This document shows positions 15,762 to 24,553 of a stretch of 36,946 bases of DNA, in pieces. Origin of the DNA: Chitinophaga pinensis (GTDB lineage Bacteria; Bacteroidota; Bacteroidia; Chitinophagales; CAMDFR01); contig CAMART010000030.1 in NCBI GenBank assembly GCA_945860705.1, positions 1-36,946 of the forward strand, written 5' to 3'. The notes under the pieces are model-generated. The model had not been told where the DNA came from and ran no database searches. It saw only the letters and a list, made by a program, of their open reading frames with translations. The translations under genes were made by a program, and so were the position numbers. The number at the start of each line of letters is the position of its first letter. The first letter of the stretch is position 1.

Positions 15762-17924
15762 TTACAACTGAAACCAATAGGTAAATTTGATTTGAAAGGC
15801 ACGTTGACGTTTGGCGAGTAAATTGTCATAAATATCTGTATATACAATAAACAAATCAGACATCGGTTTAAATCGCCATTGAAGTCTAGTATTCAAATTA
15901 AATACATTTTGTTGTGTATTGTACTGAACTATATTATTGAAAAATAAATTTTTACTAAAGGTAATTTCTAGTTTTGAGCTAAGTAATGTAAGACTGATAT
16001 TGTCTCCATTTTTATAAAATTCATTTCGTGTGATATTGGCACTGATGCTTCCATATGGCTGAAATCTATAAGCAATTCCTGCTCCATAGCTAAAAGAATA
16101 TCTATCAAAATATTTACCTCCGTTAATATTGGCAGAATAAGTAAGTTTTTTTCTAATATCAGATGTATAAGAAAGTGATGCATTGGTATATGTATAATTT
16201 CCTGCTTTTATAGGATAATATTTCCTACCAGACACATCAAAATCTCTAACTAATCTGGTCTGAATATTACTGATATTAAATATAAAATGTGAAGTATTTA
16301 ATAATAAAATATCTGTAGAATATCTATTAGTTCTATCTGTACTATTTTTAAATTCTGTACTCCAGTATTGACTATAGTATAGTGTATTTGTCCAACTAAA
16401 TATCTTCTTATTCTTTTTTGGATAATAGATGTAAGATATAGATGGCTCTAATCTAAAATAGGCTGTACGAGGTACAAATCCCACTTCAGCATTGTAAAAC
16501 TTACCTACATACTCATGGTTCCATTGTATATTCCATTTTGAGGTGACATAGGCCAACCAAGTAGCATTCGCATTGGCATCTATTTGTACTTTGTTGTTGA
16601 ACGAATGATGATAAAAAAACTTTCCTCTCCATTTATTATCTTTACTATAAAGGTTATAATCAATTCCTATCAACGTATTCGTTTGATCTTTTATAGATTC
16701 ATTCTTATCAAATCCTTGTTTGCTTACTAATATCATTCCAATATTACTCCTATCAAAGACTCTACGTTGTACTGCTGCTACTACATAGTTTTGCATAGGT
16801 AGATTTTGTGTTTCTTTTTTATTGGTAAGCATATCCATGATGCCTATACGCCAGTTTTTATTGATGCTTCCACTGAGTCGAGTTCCAGCAATGATAGGTA
16901 CTTGCTCTCCTCTATACAATCCTATTCTTCTGCTAAAAAATGGTCTTATTTTACTAAATCCAAAGCCTTCAAATAAGTCGTTATTTTCTATAAAGAATTG
17001 TCTTCTTTCAGGAAAAAATAATTCAAACCTATCGAGATTGACTACTTGATCATCTACTTCTACTTGCGAAAAATCTGGATTTACGGTGATATCTAAATTT
17101 AAAGAGGAGGTGATTCCTACCTTAGTATCAAAACCTACATTGGCTAAATTATGTATCGAAGGATAAGGTGCTCTTAGGTAATTATAAGACGCTCCACCAG
17201 TAACATAAGGAATCAAAACTATATTCGCTCCATTTCTTATTGGTGATTCTTCAAAATGCATTTTACCTACAAATCCTAAATTAGAAATATTAAAATTTCT
17301 AGGAATAGGAATCCAATTGGTAGTTTCATTATTTTTTACATCAACACGAGAAAAATTTATTCCCCAATCATTAGAATTCTTTTTGAATCGCAATGTTTTG
17401 AAAGGTATTTTCATCTCTACACTCCATCCGTCTTTTTGTTTTGCTACTTCGCTATACCAAGTATTGTCCCAAGCAGTAGTCACACCAAAACCACCGCCTT
17501 GCGCTATCAGTCCTTCACGCTGTGCACCTAGTGCGTTGACTCCAAAACTAAAGCCATTGATATTATCATTTAAAGGTGATAATGAGAAAACAAAAGCATC
17601 AGAATTTTTTATGGAAAAATCTCTTTTTAGTGATTGAACTACCAAAGGTTTTTGAACTGTATCTTTCAAAAAAGCATAGAGATAAATAAATTTTTTATCA
17701 TAGCATAATTTTACTACTGTTGGGTTTTGTGCTTTGGCAGTATCTGTTGGATAGCTTTGTATAAAATTATTTATCGTTGGTAATGTATTCCAGATTGGCT
17801 CATTGTCTTTTCCATCTATTTCTATAGTTGTAGCTATTTTTTTTATATCATAGTTGAACTGAGCAATGGTTTTATTACTCATCAATATCATTAAAAAAAA
17901 TAGTGTATAGTAGAATTTATTCAT
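15762..17924 (-). CDS. DUF5916 outer-membrane protein with N-terminal CBM9-like domain
   Basis: 720 aa with a signal peptide (1-21, ending TIAQ). Residues about 25-210 form a carbohydrate-binding-family-9-like sandwich (IEIDGKDNEPIWNTLP, FIYLYAFLKDT, GWSVEMKIPFKTLRF). DUF5916 follows, with the characteristic NPDFSQVEVDDQVVNLDRFE and LFFPERRQFFIENNDLF (about 290-325) and then a long series of strands ending in W and aromatic residues, consistent with a beta-barrel. The family is common in Bacteroidota and its function is unknown. It lies 28 bp downstream of the SUI1 gene, with a weak terminator-like hairpin between. Confidence 0.88.
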   Translation of the reverse strand: MNKFYYTLFFLMILMSNKTIAQFNYDIKKIATTIEIDGKDNEPIWNTLPTINNFIQSYPTDTAKAQNPTVVKLCYDKKFIYLYAFLKDTVQKPLVVQSLKRDFSIKNSDAFVFSLSPLNDNINGFSFGVNALGAQREGLIAQGGGFGVTTAWDNTWYSEVAKQKDGWSVEMKIPFKTLRFKKNSNDWGINFSRVDVKNNETTNWIPIPRNFNISNLGFVGKMHFEESPIRNGANIVLIPYVTGGASYNYLRAPYPSIHNLANVGFDTKVGITSSLNLDITVNPDFSQVEVDDQVVNLDRFELFFPERRQFFIENNDLFEGFGFSKIRPFFSRRIGLYRGEQVPIIAGTRLSGSINKNWRIGIMDMLTNKKETQNLPMQNYVVAAVQRRVFDRSNIGMILVSKQGFDKNESIKDQTNTLIGIDYNLYSKDNKWRGKFFYHHSFNNKVQIDANANATWLAYVTSKWNIQWNHEYVGKFYNAEVGFVPRTAYFRLEPSISYIYYPKKNKKIFSWTNTLYYSQYWSTEFKNSTDRTNRYSTDILLLNTSHFIFNISNIQTRLVRDFDVSGRKYYPIKAGNYTYTNASLSYTSDIRKKLTYSANINGGKYFDRYSFSYGAGIAYRFQPYGSISANITRNEFYKNGDNISLTLLSSKLEITFSKNLFFNNIVQYNTQQNVFNLNTRLQWRFKPMSDLFIVYTDIYDNLLAKRQRAFQIKFTYWFQL

Positions 17925-17939
17925 TCAATATTTTTAAAT

Positions 17940-17968
17940 AAAAAAAGAAAGATTAACCTTTCTTTTTT
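17940..17968 (-). terminator. AT-rich terminator-like hairpin at the SUI1 stop codon
   Basis: AAAAAAGAAAG (17941-17951) pairs perfectly with CTTTCTTTTTT (17958-17968) around a 6-nt loop, with a T-rich run after it on the minus strand. One arm is the lysine-rich end of SUI1. Low GC makes it a weak or partial terminator. Confidence 0.4.
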
Positions 17969-18291
17969 ACTTTGTATTTCATTTGAACTAATAAATCAAA
18001 AACTTTGTCTTTTAGTTCCCCTTGTATCAAAATCAATCCATCTTTTACAGAGCCTCCACAGCCACATTTATTTTTTAGTATTTTGCCTAAAGCTTCCAAG
18101 TCATCTGTCTTTCCTGTAAAACCTTCTACTATAGTCACTGACTTACCTGCACGTTGTTTTCTATCGATGTATACATATAGATTTTGTTTCTCTGGCACTA
18201 GAGTTTCTATATCCTCATCATCCGTTTCATATTTAAAATCTGGATCTGTAGAATATACAATACCTATTTTATCTTTAGTTTTTTTACTCAC
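17953..18291 (-). CDS. SUI1/eIF1-like translation factor (YciH family)
   Basis: 112 aa. The SUI1 core is clear: LYVYIDRKQRAGKSVTIVEG (38-57) is the basic loop, LGKILKNKCGCGGSVKDG (68-85) is the conserved Cys-Gly region, and ILIQGELKDKVFDLL follows. Bacterial YciH-type proteins are homologues of eukaryotic eIF1 and have been linked to start-codon fidelity under stress in E. coli; the role here is presumed. The N-terminal 35 residues are acidic and probably disordered. It sits 26 bp downstream of an amino-acid permease gene. Confidence 0.9.
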   Translation of the reverse strand: MSKKTKDKIGIVYSTDPDFKYETDDEDIETLVPEKQNLYVYIDRKQRAGKSVTIVEGFTGKTDDLEALGKILKNKCGCGGSVKDGLILIQGELKDKVFDLLVQMKYKVKKKG

Positions 18292-18317
18292 AGTAATAAA
18301 AGTAAATGTTTAATAAA

Positions 18318-19751
18318 TTAAGTTGTAGGCGTTTTTTTCATTGCTTTCCATATATAATATACCGGTATCCCTAGTACAACAATTGATAAACTTCCTATAC
18401 CAAAAACTGGTTTTGCATAGATAAGATTGATACAAAATAATGATGCAAGAATTATATAAATTATCTGCATAATCGGATATCCAAATGCTTTGTAAGGTCT
18501 TTCTGCATCTGGCATTTTTTTGCGCAAAATAAAAATACCAATAATTGTAAGTATATAAAATAAAATCACAGCAAACATTACATAATCGAGCAAATCGCCA
18601 TATTTTCCAGACAAGCATAAAACAGATGCCCATATAAACTGAACCCATAGGGCAAATCCTGGAACACCATTTTTATTATCTTCTTTCATTTTATCGAAAA
18701 ACAAACCATCTCTAGCCATTTCTTGATATACTCTTACAGAAGAAAGTACGATACCATTATTGCATCCAAAAGTAGAAATCATAATCAATACCGCCATAAT
18801 AATCACAGCTGGTTGACCAAAAATCTGCATAGCTGCAGCGACACCTACTCTATCTTGTGCAGCAAATTTTATACCTTGACCCATCACATCTGTTGCTGTA
18901 GGAGAACCATGAATCGGTAATAAAAACAAATAGGCAACGTTGGCTAATATATAGAGTAAACATACAATGACAGTACCTGTAAGCAAACTCATTGGAATAT
19001 TTTTCTTAGGGTTTTCAATATCTCCAGCTATAAAAGTGACATTGTTCCATGCATCACTACTAAATAACGAACCTACCAAACCTACACCAATTGCACTCAT
19101 CAAAGCTATAAAACCGAGCTCAACATATGTACCTGTTTTTGCATCATATTGTGTAGCATGCCATGCATCTTGCCAATTGGCATTCCATATATCTACTTTT
19201 CCAAAAATAAAAATACCTAATACAATGATTCCAAACAATGCGATAATCTTAGTACTATTAAAAAACAGATTAATTGCTTTACCGTATTTCATACCGGCTT
19301 GATTGATCAATGTCAAAACTAAGATTGAAATAATACCCGTAATTTGTGCTGCATTGATTGAAAAACTTTCTGTAACTTGAAGTAAGATAACTTTTTCTCC
19401 AAGTTCTGGAACTATCACACTTGCAAATTTGGCAAAGGCAACTGCAATAGCGGCAATACTCCCACATTGTATCACTACAAATAATGTCCAACCATATAAA
19501 AAAGCTGTAAATGAATTAAACGATTCTTTGAGATAAACATATTGACCTCCTGCTTGTGGCATCATACCAGCTAGTTCGCCATAGCTCAGTGCTGCTAGCA
19601 AAGTCATAAGACCTGATATCAACCAAAGTACTAAAAGCCAACCAGAGCTTCCCACAGTTCGAGCCATATCGCTACTTACTAGAAATATACCAGAACCAAT
19701 CATACTACCTGATACAATCAGTGTAGCATCTAAGAAATTTAGTTTTTTCAA
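18318..19751 (-). CDS. APC-superfamily amino acid permease
   Basis: 477 aa with about 12 membrane helices. The first helix holds the substrate-binding break GSMIGSGIF (15-23). Other features are LSYGELAGMMPQAGGQYVYL (56-75) and the helix 6 region VGSLFSSDAWNNVTFIAGDI. The overall pattern is closest to LAT/SteT-like exchangers; cargo cannot be told. It starts 18 bp downstream of another APC permease from which it clearly differs, so this is a tandem pair of distinct transporters rather than a recent duplicate. The frame is intact and of normal length. Confidence 0.9.
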   Translation of the reverse strand: MKKLNFLDATLIVSGSMIGSGIFLVSSDMARTVGSSGWLLVLWLISGLMTLLAALSYGELAGMMPQAGGQYVYLKESFNSFTAFLYGWTLFVVIQCGSIAAIAVAFAKFASVIVPELGEKVILLQVTESFSINAAQITGIISILVLTLINQAGMKYGKAINLFFNSTKIIALFGIIVLGIFIFGKVDIWNANWQDAWHATQYDAKTGTYVELGFIALMSAIGVGLVGSLFSSDAWNNVTFIAGDIENPKKNIPMSLLTGTVIVCLLYILANVAYLFLLPIHGSPTATDVMGQGIKFAAQDRVGVAAAMQIFGQPAVIIMAVLIMISTFGCNNGIVLSSVRVYQEMARDGLFFDKMKEDNKNGVPGFALWVQFIWASVLCLSGKYGDLLDYVMFAVILFYILTIIGIFILRKKMPDAERPYKAFGYPIMQIIYIILASLFCINLIYAKPVFGIGSLSIVVLGIPVYYIWKAMKKTPTT

Positions 19752-19769
19752 AAGGAAATTATTTTAGAT

Positions 19770-21257
19770 TTAAGATTCCGTATCTGTTTTATTGAGTTTG
19801 CTATTTTTTTTGCTGTAAGCAAAATAAATAATAATTCCTATAGCCAACCAAACAAACAATCGAAGCCAATTAGTCCAACCAAGTCCTAAAATCATTGCTC
19901 CACAAAATCCAATTCCTAATAATGGAACAAAAGGAACTAATGGAGTTTTGAATTGACGAGGCATATCAGGATTTGTTTTTCTAAGTATAATCACAGCTGC
20001 ACAAACCAGAATAAATGCAAACAAGGTACCTATACTAGACATGTCACCTACTATATCACCAGGAATAAAAGCTGCAAAGAAACCTACAATTAGAAATATC
20101 ATGATATTTGCTTTGTATGGAGTTTTAAAACTTGGATGTAAAGTAGAAAGACTAATAGGTAATAATCCATCTTTGCTCATTGAGTAAAACACTCTTGACT
20201 GACCTAGTAATAATACTAATATTACTGATGAAAATCCTGCTAAAATAGCAACCGTAACTAAACTAGCTAACCAACTATATCCAGCCATATATTTTGTAAT
20301 AGCAAATGCTACTGATGCTTCTTTTCCTCCAGTTCTAAAATCTTCTACTGTAGCTACGCCTGTGAGCACATGAGCAAATAAAATATAAAGAACTGTACAA
20401 ATAGCTAATGAACCTAGAATACCAATAGGCATATCTCTTTTTGGATTCTTGGCTTCTTGGGCTGCAGTACTCACCGCATCAAAACCAATAAAAGCAAAAA
20501 ATACCACACCAGCTGCACCAAGAATACCCATGATTCCTCCATAGCTCTTTGTAATACCATGAGGGTCTACATATTTTGTTGCTTCTGGTATATAAGGAGT
20601 ATGATTTGCAGGATTGATAAACTGCCATCCAATAAAAATAATCAAACATACTATAGTTACTTTCATGATAACAATAAGGTTATTTATCAAAGCACTTTCT
20701 TGTGTTCCTTTTATAAGTAATAAACTAAGAACAAAAATTATAAACAAAGCAGGAAGATTTATAATACCATGATGAAGACCATCAGGTGTAGACTGAAAGG
20801 GAGAATGACACCACTGATATGGAATAGCACCCACATGTAAGACATTTACTAAAAGATTATTTAAATACTCGCTCCAGGCTATACCTACTGTAGCTGCACC
20901 AACTGCATATTCAAGAATCAAATCCCAACCAATAATCCATGCTATTAACTCTCCCATAGTAGCGTAAGAGTATGTATATGCACTTCCAGATATAGGAATA
21001 GTAGATGAGAATTCTGCATAACAAAGTCCAGCCAATGCACATCCAATAGCTGCAATGATAAAACCGATTGTTACAGATGGACCAGCGTGCTCAGCAGAAG
21101 CGGCTGCAGTTCTTACAAAAAGTCCGGCACCAATGATAGCACCAATACCAAGAGCAATCAAAGATAAAGGACCAAGTGTACGTTTCATACCACCTGAAGT
21201 CTCTTGTGACTCGGCTACTAGATCATGAATATTTTTCTTTCTAAATAAATTTGACAT
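19770..21257 (-). CDS. APC-superfamily amino acid permease, cationic amino acid transporter (CAT)-like
   Basis: 495 aa with 12 or more helices. After a cytoplasmic start (FRKKNIHDLVAESQ) comes LGIGAIIGAGLFVRT (36-50), then CYAEFSSTIPISGSAYTYSY (78-97). GWDLILEYAVGAATVGIAWS and FFAFIGFDAVSTAAQEAKNP are both strongly typical of CAT/YfnA-like permeases. It probably imports or exchanges amino acids at the inner membrane; selectivity unknown. It is the first of two permease genes (18-bp gap) and 88 bp downstream of DedA. Confidence 0.92.
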   Translation of the reverse strand: MSNLFRKKNIHDLVAESQETSGGMKRTLGPLSLIALGIGAIIGAGLFVRTAAASAEHAGPSVTIGFIIAAIGCALAGLCYAEFSSTIPISGSAYTYSYATMGELIAWIIGWDLILEYAVGAATVGIAWSEYLNNLLVNVLHVGAIPYQWCHSPFQSTPDGLHHGIINLPALFIIFVLSLLLIKGTQESALINNLIVIMKVTIVCLIIFIGWQFINPANHTPYIPEATKYVDPHGITKSYGGIMGILGAAGVVFFAFIGFDAVSTAAQEAKNPKRDMPIGILGSLAICTVLYILFAHVLTGVATVEDFRTGGKEASVAFAITKYMAGYSWLASLVTVAILAGFSSVILVLLLGQSRVFYSMSKDGLLPISLSTLHPSFKTPYKANIMIFLIVGFFAAFIPGDIVGDMSSIGTLFAFILVCAAVIILRKTNPDMPRQFKTPLVPFVPLLGIGFCGAMILGLGWTNWLRLFVWLAIGIIIYFAYSKKNSKLNKTDTES

Positions 21258-21345
21258 AAATTTTATTGTGTTTTGGGATAAAATTAAGATTTAATAACAA
21301 GTGAAAGTATATAAAAAAATCGAAAAAGTAAAATTTGAAGAATAA

Positions 21346-22002
21346 TTATACTGCTTCTTTTTTAGAAAACATTTCTTTGGCTACTCCATACAAAAATGGA
21401 ATGACAGAAATAATAAGAATTGCTGTAGTGATTTTTTTAAAATTGTCTTGTACCCATGGAATACTGCTCAAAAAATATCCTCCTAGTAAAAATGGAGTCA
21501 CCCAAGCTATAGCACCAATAAGTGTATAAGAATAAAATTTCTTTCTATCCATATATCCAAGTCCAGCTACAAAAGGAACAAAAGTTCTGATAAATGGAGT
21601 AAATCTTCCCATAATAATAGCAAATGCACCATTTTTTTCATAGTATTGATGTGTGCTTATCAGATGTTTCTTTTTGATAAATGGGATTTTTTCTTTTTCT
21701 AAAATAGAAGGCCCAACCCATCTTCCTATAGAGTAGTTGACTATATTGCCTAGAACTGCAGCAATAACTAAAATCACGAATAATAATACAATATTTAAGC
21801 CACCAAGACCTACAACTATACCTGCACCAAATAGTAATGAGTCGCCGGGAAGAAATGGTGTAACAACAAAACCTGTCTCAGCAAAAATGATGATAAACAT
21901 GATAATAAAAATCATATTACCGTATTGATTAAATAATTCTTTGAGTAATTGTAAATCTCCTAGTTTATGTAAAAAACCTAAAAAGCTGTGTATTAAATCC
22001 AT
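21346..22002 (-). CDS. DedA-family membrane protein
   Basis: 218 aa from the ATG at 22002 (MDLIHSFLGF); an earlier in-frame Met at 22023 adds seven residues and overlaps no better signal. Family features are FAETGFVVTPFLPGDSLLF (about 45-63), the SIGRWVGPSILEK segment and the essential-type motif GRFTPFIRTFVPFVAGLGYM. DedA proteins are inner-membrane and implicated in lipid-carrier (undecaprenyl phosphate or phospholipid) flipping in other bacteria. The upstream terminator of sdhB lies 35 bp away, so DedA likely has its own promoter, which I could not identify. Confidence 0.9.
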   Translation of the reverse strand: MDLIHSFLGFLHKLGDLQLLKELFNQYGNMIFIIMFIIIFAETGFVVTPFLPGDSLLFGAGIVVGLGGLNIVLLFVILVIAAVLGNIVNYSIGRWVGPSILEKEKIPFIKKKHLISTHQYYEKNGAFAIIMGRFTPFIRTFVPFVAGLGYMDRKKFYSYTLIGAIAWVTPFLLGGYFLSSIPWVQDNFKKITTAILIISVIPFLYGVAKEMFSKKEAV

Positions 22003-22030
22003 AATATTTATATATGATAACAAATGTAAA

Positions 22031-22065
22031 ATAAAAAACGAGAGCTGCCAAAGGCAACTCTCGTT
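22031..22065 (-). terminator. Terminator after sdhB
   Basis: A 13-bp stem with one C-A mismatch (22037-22049 / 22053-22065, loop AAA) is followed on the minus strand by a run of T (22031-22038). It lies 24 bp after the sdhB stop and closes the sdh operon. Confidence 0.85.
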
Positions 22066-22089
22066 ATATACTAATTATTTATAAACAGC

Positions 22090-22851
22090 TTATTTACTCG
22101 ACAACGATGCACTCAAATATTCTCTATTCAATCGTGCAATATTTGTGATAGAAATTCCTTTTGGACATTCTGCTTCACATGCTCCAGTATTGGTACATGA
22201 ACCAAAACCTTCTTCTTCCATCTGATTGACCATCGCAAGTACTCTTGATTTTCTCTCTGGCTGTCCTTGTGGCAAAAGCGCATATTGAGAAACTTTAGCA
22301 GAAACAAAAAGCATCGCACTTGAATTTTTGCATGCAGCAACACAAGCTCCACAACCTATACAAGCAGCACTAGTAAATGATTCATCAGCATCTTCTTTTG
22401 AGATAGGCAAGCTGTTCGCATCTTGTGCATTACCTGTATTTACTGATACATATCCTCCTGCTGCCATGATTCTATCAAATGAAGAACGATCTACTGCTAA
22501 ATCTTTGATAACTGGAAATGCTGCTGCTCTCCATGGTTCTATAACAACAGTATCTCCATTTTTGAATGAACGCATATGAAGTTGACAAGTAGTCACACCT
22601 TGTTTTGGACCATGTGGCTGACCATTGATATACATGCTACACATACCGCAGATTCCTTCTCTACAGTCGTGGTCAAAAGCTACAGGTTCCTTACCTTCAA
22701 CAATTAGTTTTTCGTTGAGCACATCTACCATTTCGAGGAAAGACATATCTGGCGAAATACCACTAATAGGATACGTTTCAAATATACCTTTAGCTTCTTT
22801 ATTTTTTTGTCTCCAGATTTTTAGCGTTAAATTCATATCTCCGTGACTCAT
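22090..22851 (-). CDS. sdhB: Succinate dehydrogenase/fumarate reductase iron-sulfur subunit
   Basis: 253 aa. It carries the electron path of complex II from flavin to quinone. The 2Fe-2S ligands are Cys63, Cys68, Cys71 (CREGICGMC) and Cys89. The 4Fe-4S and 3Fe-4S clusters use Cys164/167/170 (CIGCGAC) and Cys174, then Cys219, Cys225 and Cys229 (CP). All are present, so the protein looks functional. Normally sdhB directly follows sdhA; here two foreign-looking genes lie between, and sdhB starts 23 bp after the nuclease-like gene. It must be expressed by read-through from sdhC or from an internal promoter I cannot see. The minus-strand terminator at 22031-22065 ends the unit. Confidence 0.96.
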   Translation of the reverse strand: MSHGDMNLTLKIWRQKNKEAKGIFETYPISGISPDMSFLEMVDVLNEKLIVEGKEPVAFDHDCREGICGMCSMYINGQPHGPKQGVTTCQLHMRSFKNGDTVVIEPWRAAAFPVIKDLAVDRSSFDRIMAAGGYVSVNTGNAQDANSLPISKEDADESFTSAACIGCGACVAACKNSSAMLFVSAKVSQYALLPQGQPERKSRVLAMVNQMEEEGFGSCTNTGACEAECPKGISITNIARLNREYLSASLSSK

Positions 22852-22874
22852 AATTTATTGTTTTTATATGTTAA

Positions 22875-23318
22875 TTATATTATTTCTTCTAATAATTGTG
22901 ACTTAATAATCAAGTTATTTATCTTATTTATTCTTTTTATTTTAATATCGAGTGCTTTACGTTTATTATCGATATAATTAGGACTTGGAGTTTTAGATGT
23001 AACTATTCTTAAATTTAATTTTAATGATTTTAAATAATCATCTGATATCAATTTAATTGTTCTCTCTAATTGATCAAAGGCTTTACTAACATCTGCTCCT
23101 TTCAATTCCAATAATATTAATTCAATTTTTTCATTTTCTATTATATAATCAGCTCTCTCATCTTTAAAATCACTTCTATCTAAATCTAAAACTGATAATA
23201 CTTTTTCATCTTTATTAATGCCAATGTATTTTGACTTTAATGAAGTTAAAGAAATTATTTTTCTTTTCTCATTCTTACAAATATGATATGCATCTTCATT
23301 TATTACTTGATTATACAT
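22875..23318 (-). CDS. Small PD-(D/E)XK nuclease-like protein, partner of the adjacent ATPase
   Basis: 147 aa from the ATG at 23318 (MYNQVINEDA); a TTG two codons earlier is an alternative. I do not recognise a named family. Residues 52-84 read KDERADYIIENEK...LLELKGADVSKAFDQL. Asp57, Glu71-Leu-Lys73 and Gln83 match the D...ExK...Q arrangement of the PD-(D/E)XK nuclease core on successive strands. RIVTSKTPSPNY (104-115) could be the last core strand, and the C-terminus is lysine-rich and helical. Its ATG overlaps the ATPase stop by 8 bp, so the two are translationally coupled. The base composition looks more AT-rich than sdhA or sdhB, suggesting acquisition. Nuclease activity is inferred from the motif only. 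Confidence 0.6.
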   Translation of the reverse strand: MYNQVINEDAYHICKNEKRKIISLTSLKSKYIGINKDEKVLSVLDLDRSDFKDERADYIIENEKIELILLELKGADVSKAFDQLERTIKLISDDYLKSLKLNLRIVTSKTPSPNYIDNKRKALDIKIKRINKINNLIIKSQLLEEII

Positions 23319-24432
23319 TGTCAAATTCTAAATTTAAAATTTTATCATATTCTTCATTTATCTCTTTTGAAACCGAATCTATTTTACTTACATCTATTTG
23401 ATTCAGTTCCATATCCATAATGTTTTCATATCTTCCATCTGCATACAACATATAGGCACTTACATCTGCTGGATTTACCCAATATTTTTTATGAATTATT
23501 TCACTTGCTTTTTCATTTTTCTGACCTACATTATAAGCATACATTAAGTTATTTAACGAAGATAATATATATGGGCTGTGGGTGGTTATGAAAAGGTTAT
23601 CATCATGTAAAGGACATTTTATTATCAAATATTTAACTAATTTATTTTGAGTAACAGGAAATAAATTTATCTCTGGTACTTCAATTATAAAATTTCCTTT
23701 TCTATAGTTATCATCTTTTATTGGATTATAAAATCCTTCGATTATCATAAAAAGTGGAATACTTGATTGAAATCCGCTTGAAGCTTTTGTTAATGCAATT
23801 CTATAATGTGAAGTATTGATAAATTCTATACCATTTTCAATTGATAAGAATGCATCTAAAACCTCAAGTTTTAATCCTTTAAAATCATTCTTACAAATTT
23901 GGTAGTCACTTCCAAAATCTTGTAAATATACTGGTATATCTATATTATTTTTAGTAAAAGAGAAAGATGAATTAGAAATCATTGGAATTAGATTCCTTTC
24001 TGTTGGAATATAGTACACTATGTTATTAGCAACAGTTGAGATAGTATTCAGTAATTCTTTTCTTAATTGAATATCAATTTTATCTTCAGAACCTGATATA
24101 TTGTTAATATAGTTATTGATTAAATTTTTTAATTCATTATTATAAAATTTTACATATGAATTAATATTTTTTATTTCTAATATATAATTTTGATTAGAAT
24201 ATAAAAAAGATGAAAACTCATTAAAGTATTCAGCTATTTGAAACTCATCTAATAAATCCGTGAAATTTTCATAGAAATCACCAATAAATAAATGTTCATC
24301 CCTAAATATCGCCAACAACTTAGCCAACGTACTTTTCCCACTGCCTTGTTCACCAATCAAAATATTGATTTTCTTGATGTCAAGCTCTACATCCTTGATA
24401 GGACCAAAGTTTTTAACAATGAGTTTTTCCAA
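23311..24432 (-). CDS. ABC/OLD-like AAA ATPase, possible defence ATPase
   Basis: 373 aa, soluble. It opens MEKLIVKNFGPIKDVELD, typical of OLD/RecF-like ATPases. Walker A is GEQGSGKST (27-35). YIPTERNLIP (141-150) is a motif common in this group. A signature-like KASSGFQSS lies at 216-224. Walker B is FIIEVPEINLFP (248-259), with Glu251 in the Asp position and Val252 where the catalytic Glu normally stands. A His-switch occurs as TTHSPYIL (283-290). The region between 50 and 135 replaces a long coiled coil. No TOPRIM domain follows, so any nuclease would be the coupled downstream protein. The gene is AT-rich and sits 121 bp after sdhA. Family membership is sure, the biological role is not. Confidence 0.8.
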   Translation of the reverse strand: MEKLIVKNFGPIKDVELDIKKINILIGEQGSGKSTLAKLLAIFRDEHLFIGDFYENFTDLLDEFQIAEYFNEFSSFLYSNQNYILEIKNINSYVKFYNNELKNLINNYINNISGSEDKIDIQLRKELLNTISTVANNIVYYIPTERNLIPMISNSSFSFTKNNIDIPVYLQDFGSDYQICKNDFKGLKLEVLDAFLSIENGIEFINTSHYRIALTKASSGFQSSIPLFMIIEGFYNPIKDDNYRKGNFIIEVPEINLFPVTQNKLVKYLIIKCPLHDDNLFITTHSPYILSSLNNLMYAYNVGQKNEKASEIIHKKYWVNPADVSAYMLYADGRYENIMDMELNQIDVSKIDSVSKEINEEYDKILNLEFDNV

Positions 24433-24553
24433 TTACTTTTTTACTCTATTTATATAAAAAAATTCCAATGTTCAAATTCCAATTTACAATGTTAATTTAT
24501 TAAACTTTAAACTCGATTTTTCTCATTCAAAATTCAACACTCAACATTCAACA
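24433..24553. repeat. Degenerate short-word repeat after sdhA
   Basis: Between the sdhA stop and the ATPase start the sequence is built of near-repeats such as CAACACTCAACATTCAACAT (plus strand, about 24530-24553), and AATTCCAATGTTCAAATTCC further out. It has no coding potential and no clear terminator. Similar word-like runs follow the stop codons at 3000 and 31077. Confidence 0.55.

Noticed and set aside
18318-21257. Tandem duplication of amino-acid permeases
   Set aside because: The two proteins belong to different APC branches (LAT-like and CAT-like) with little direct similarity, so this is not a recent duplicate.
22875-24432. Assignment of the ATPase pair to Septu, Gabija or PARIS
   Set aside because: No HNH motif, no TOPRIM domain and no helicase partner are seen; the small partner has an E-x-K motif instead, so a named system cannot be claimed from sequence alone.
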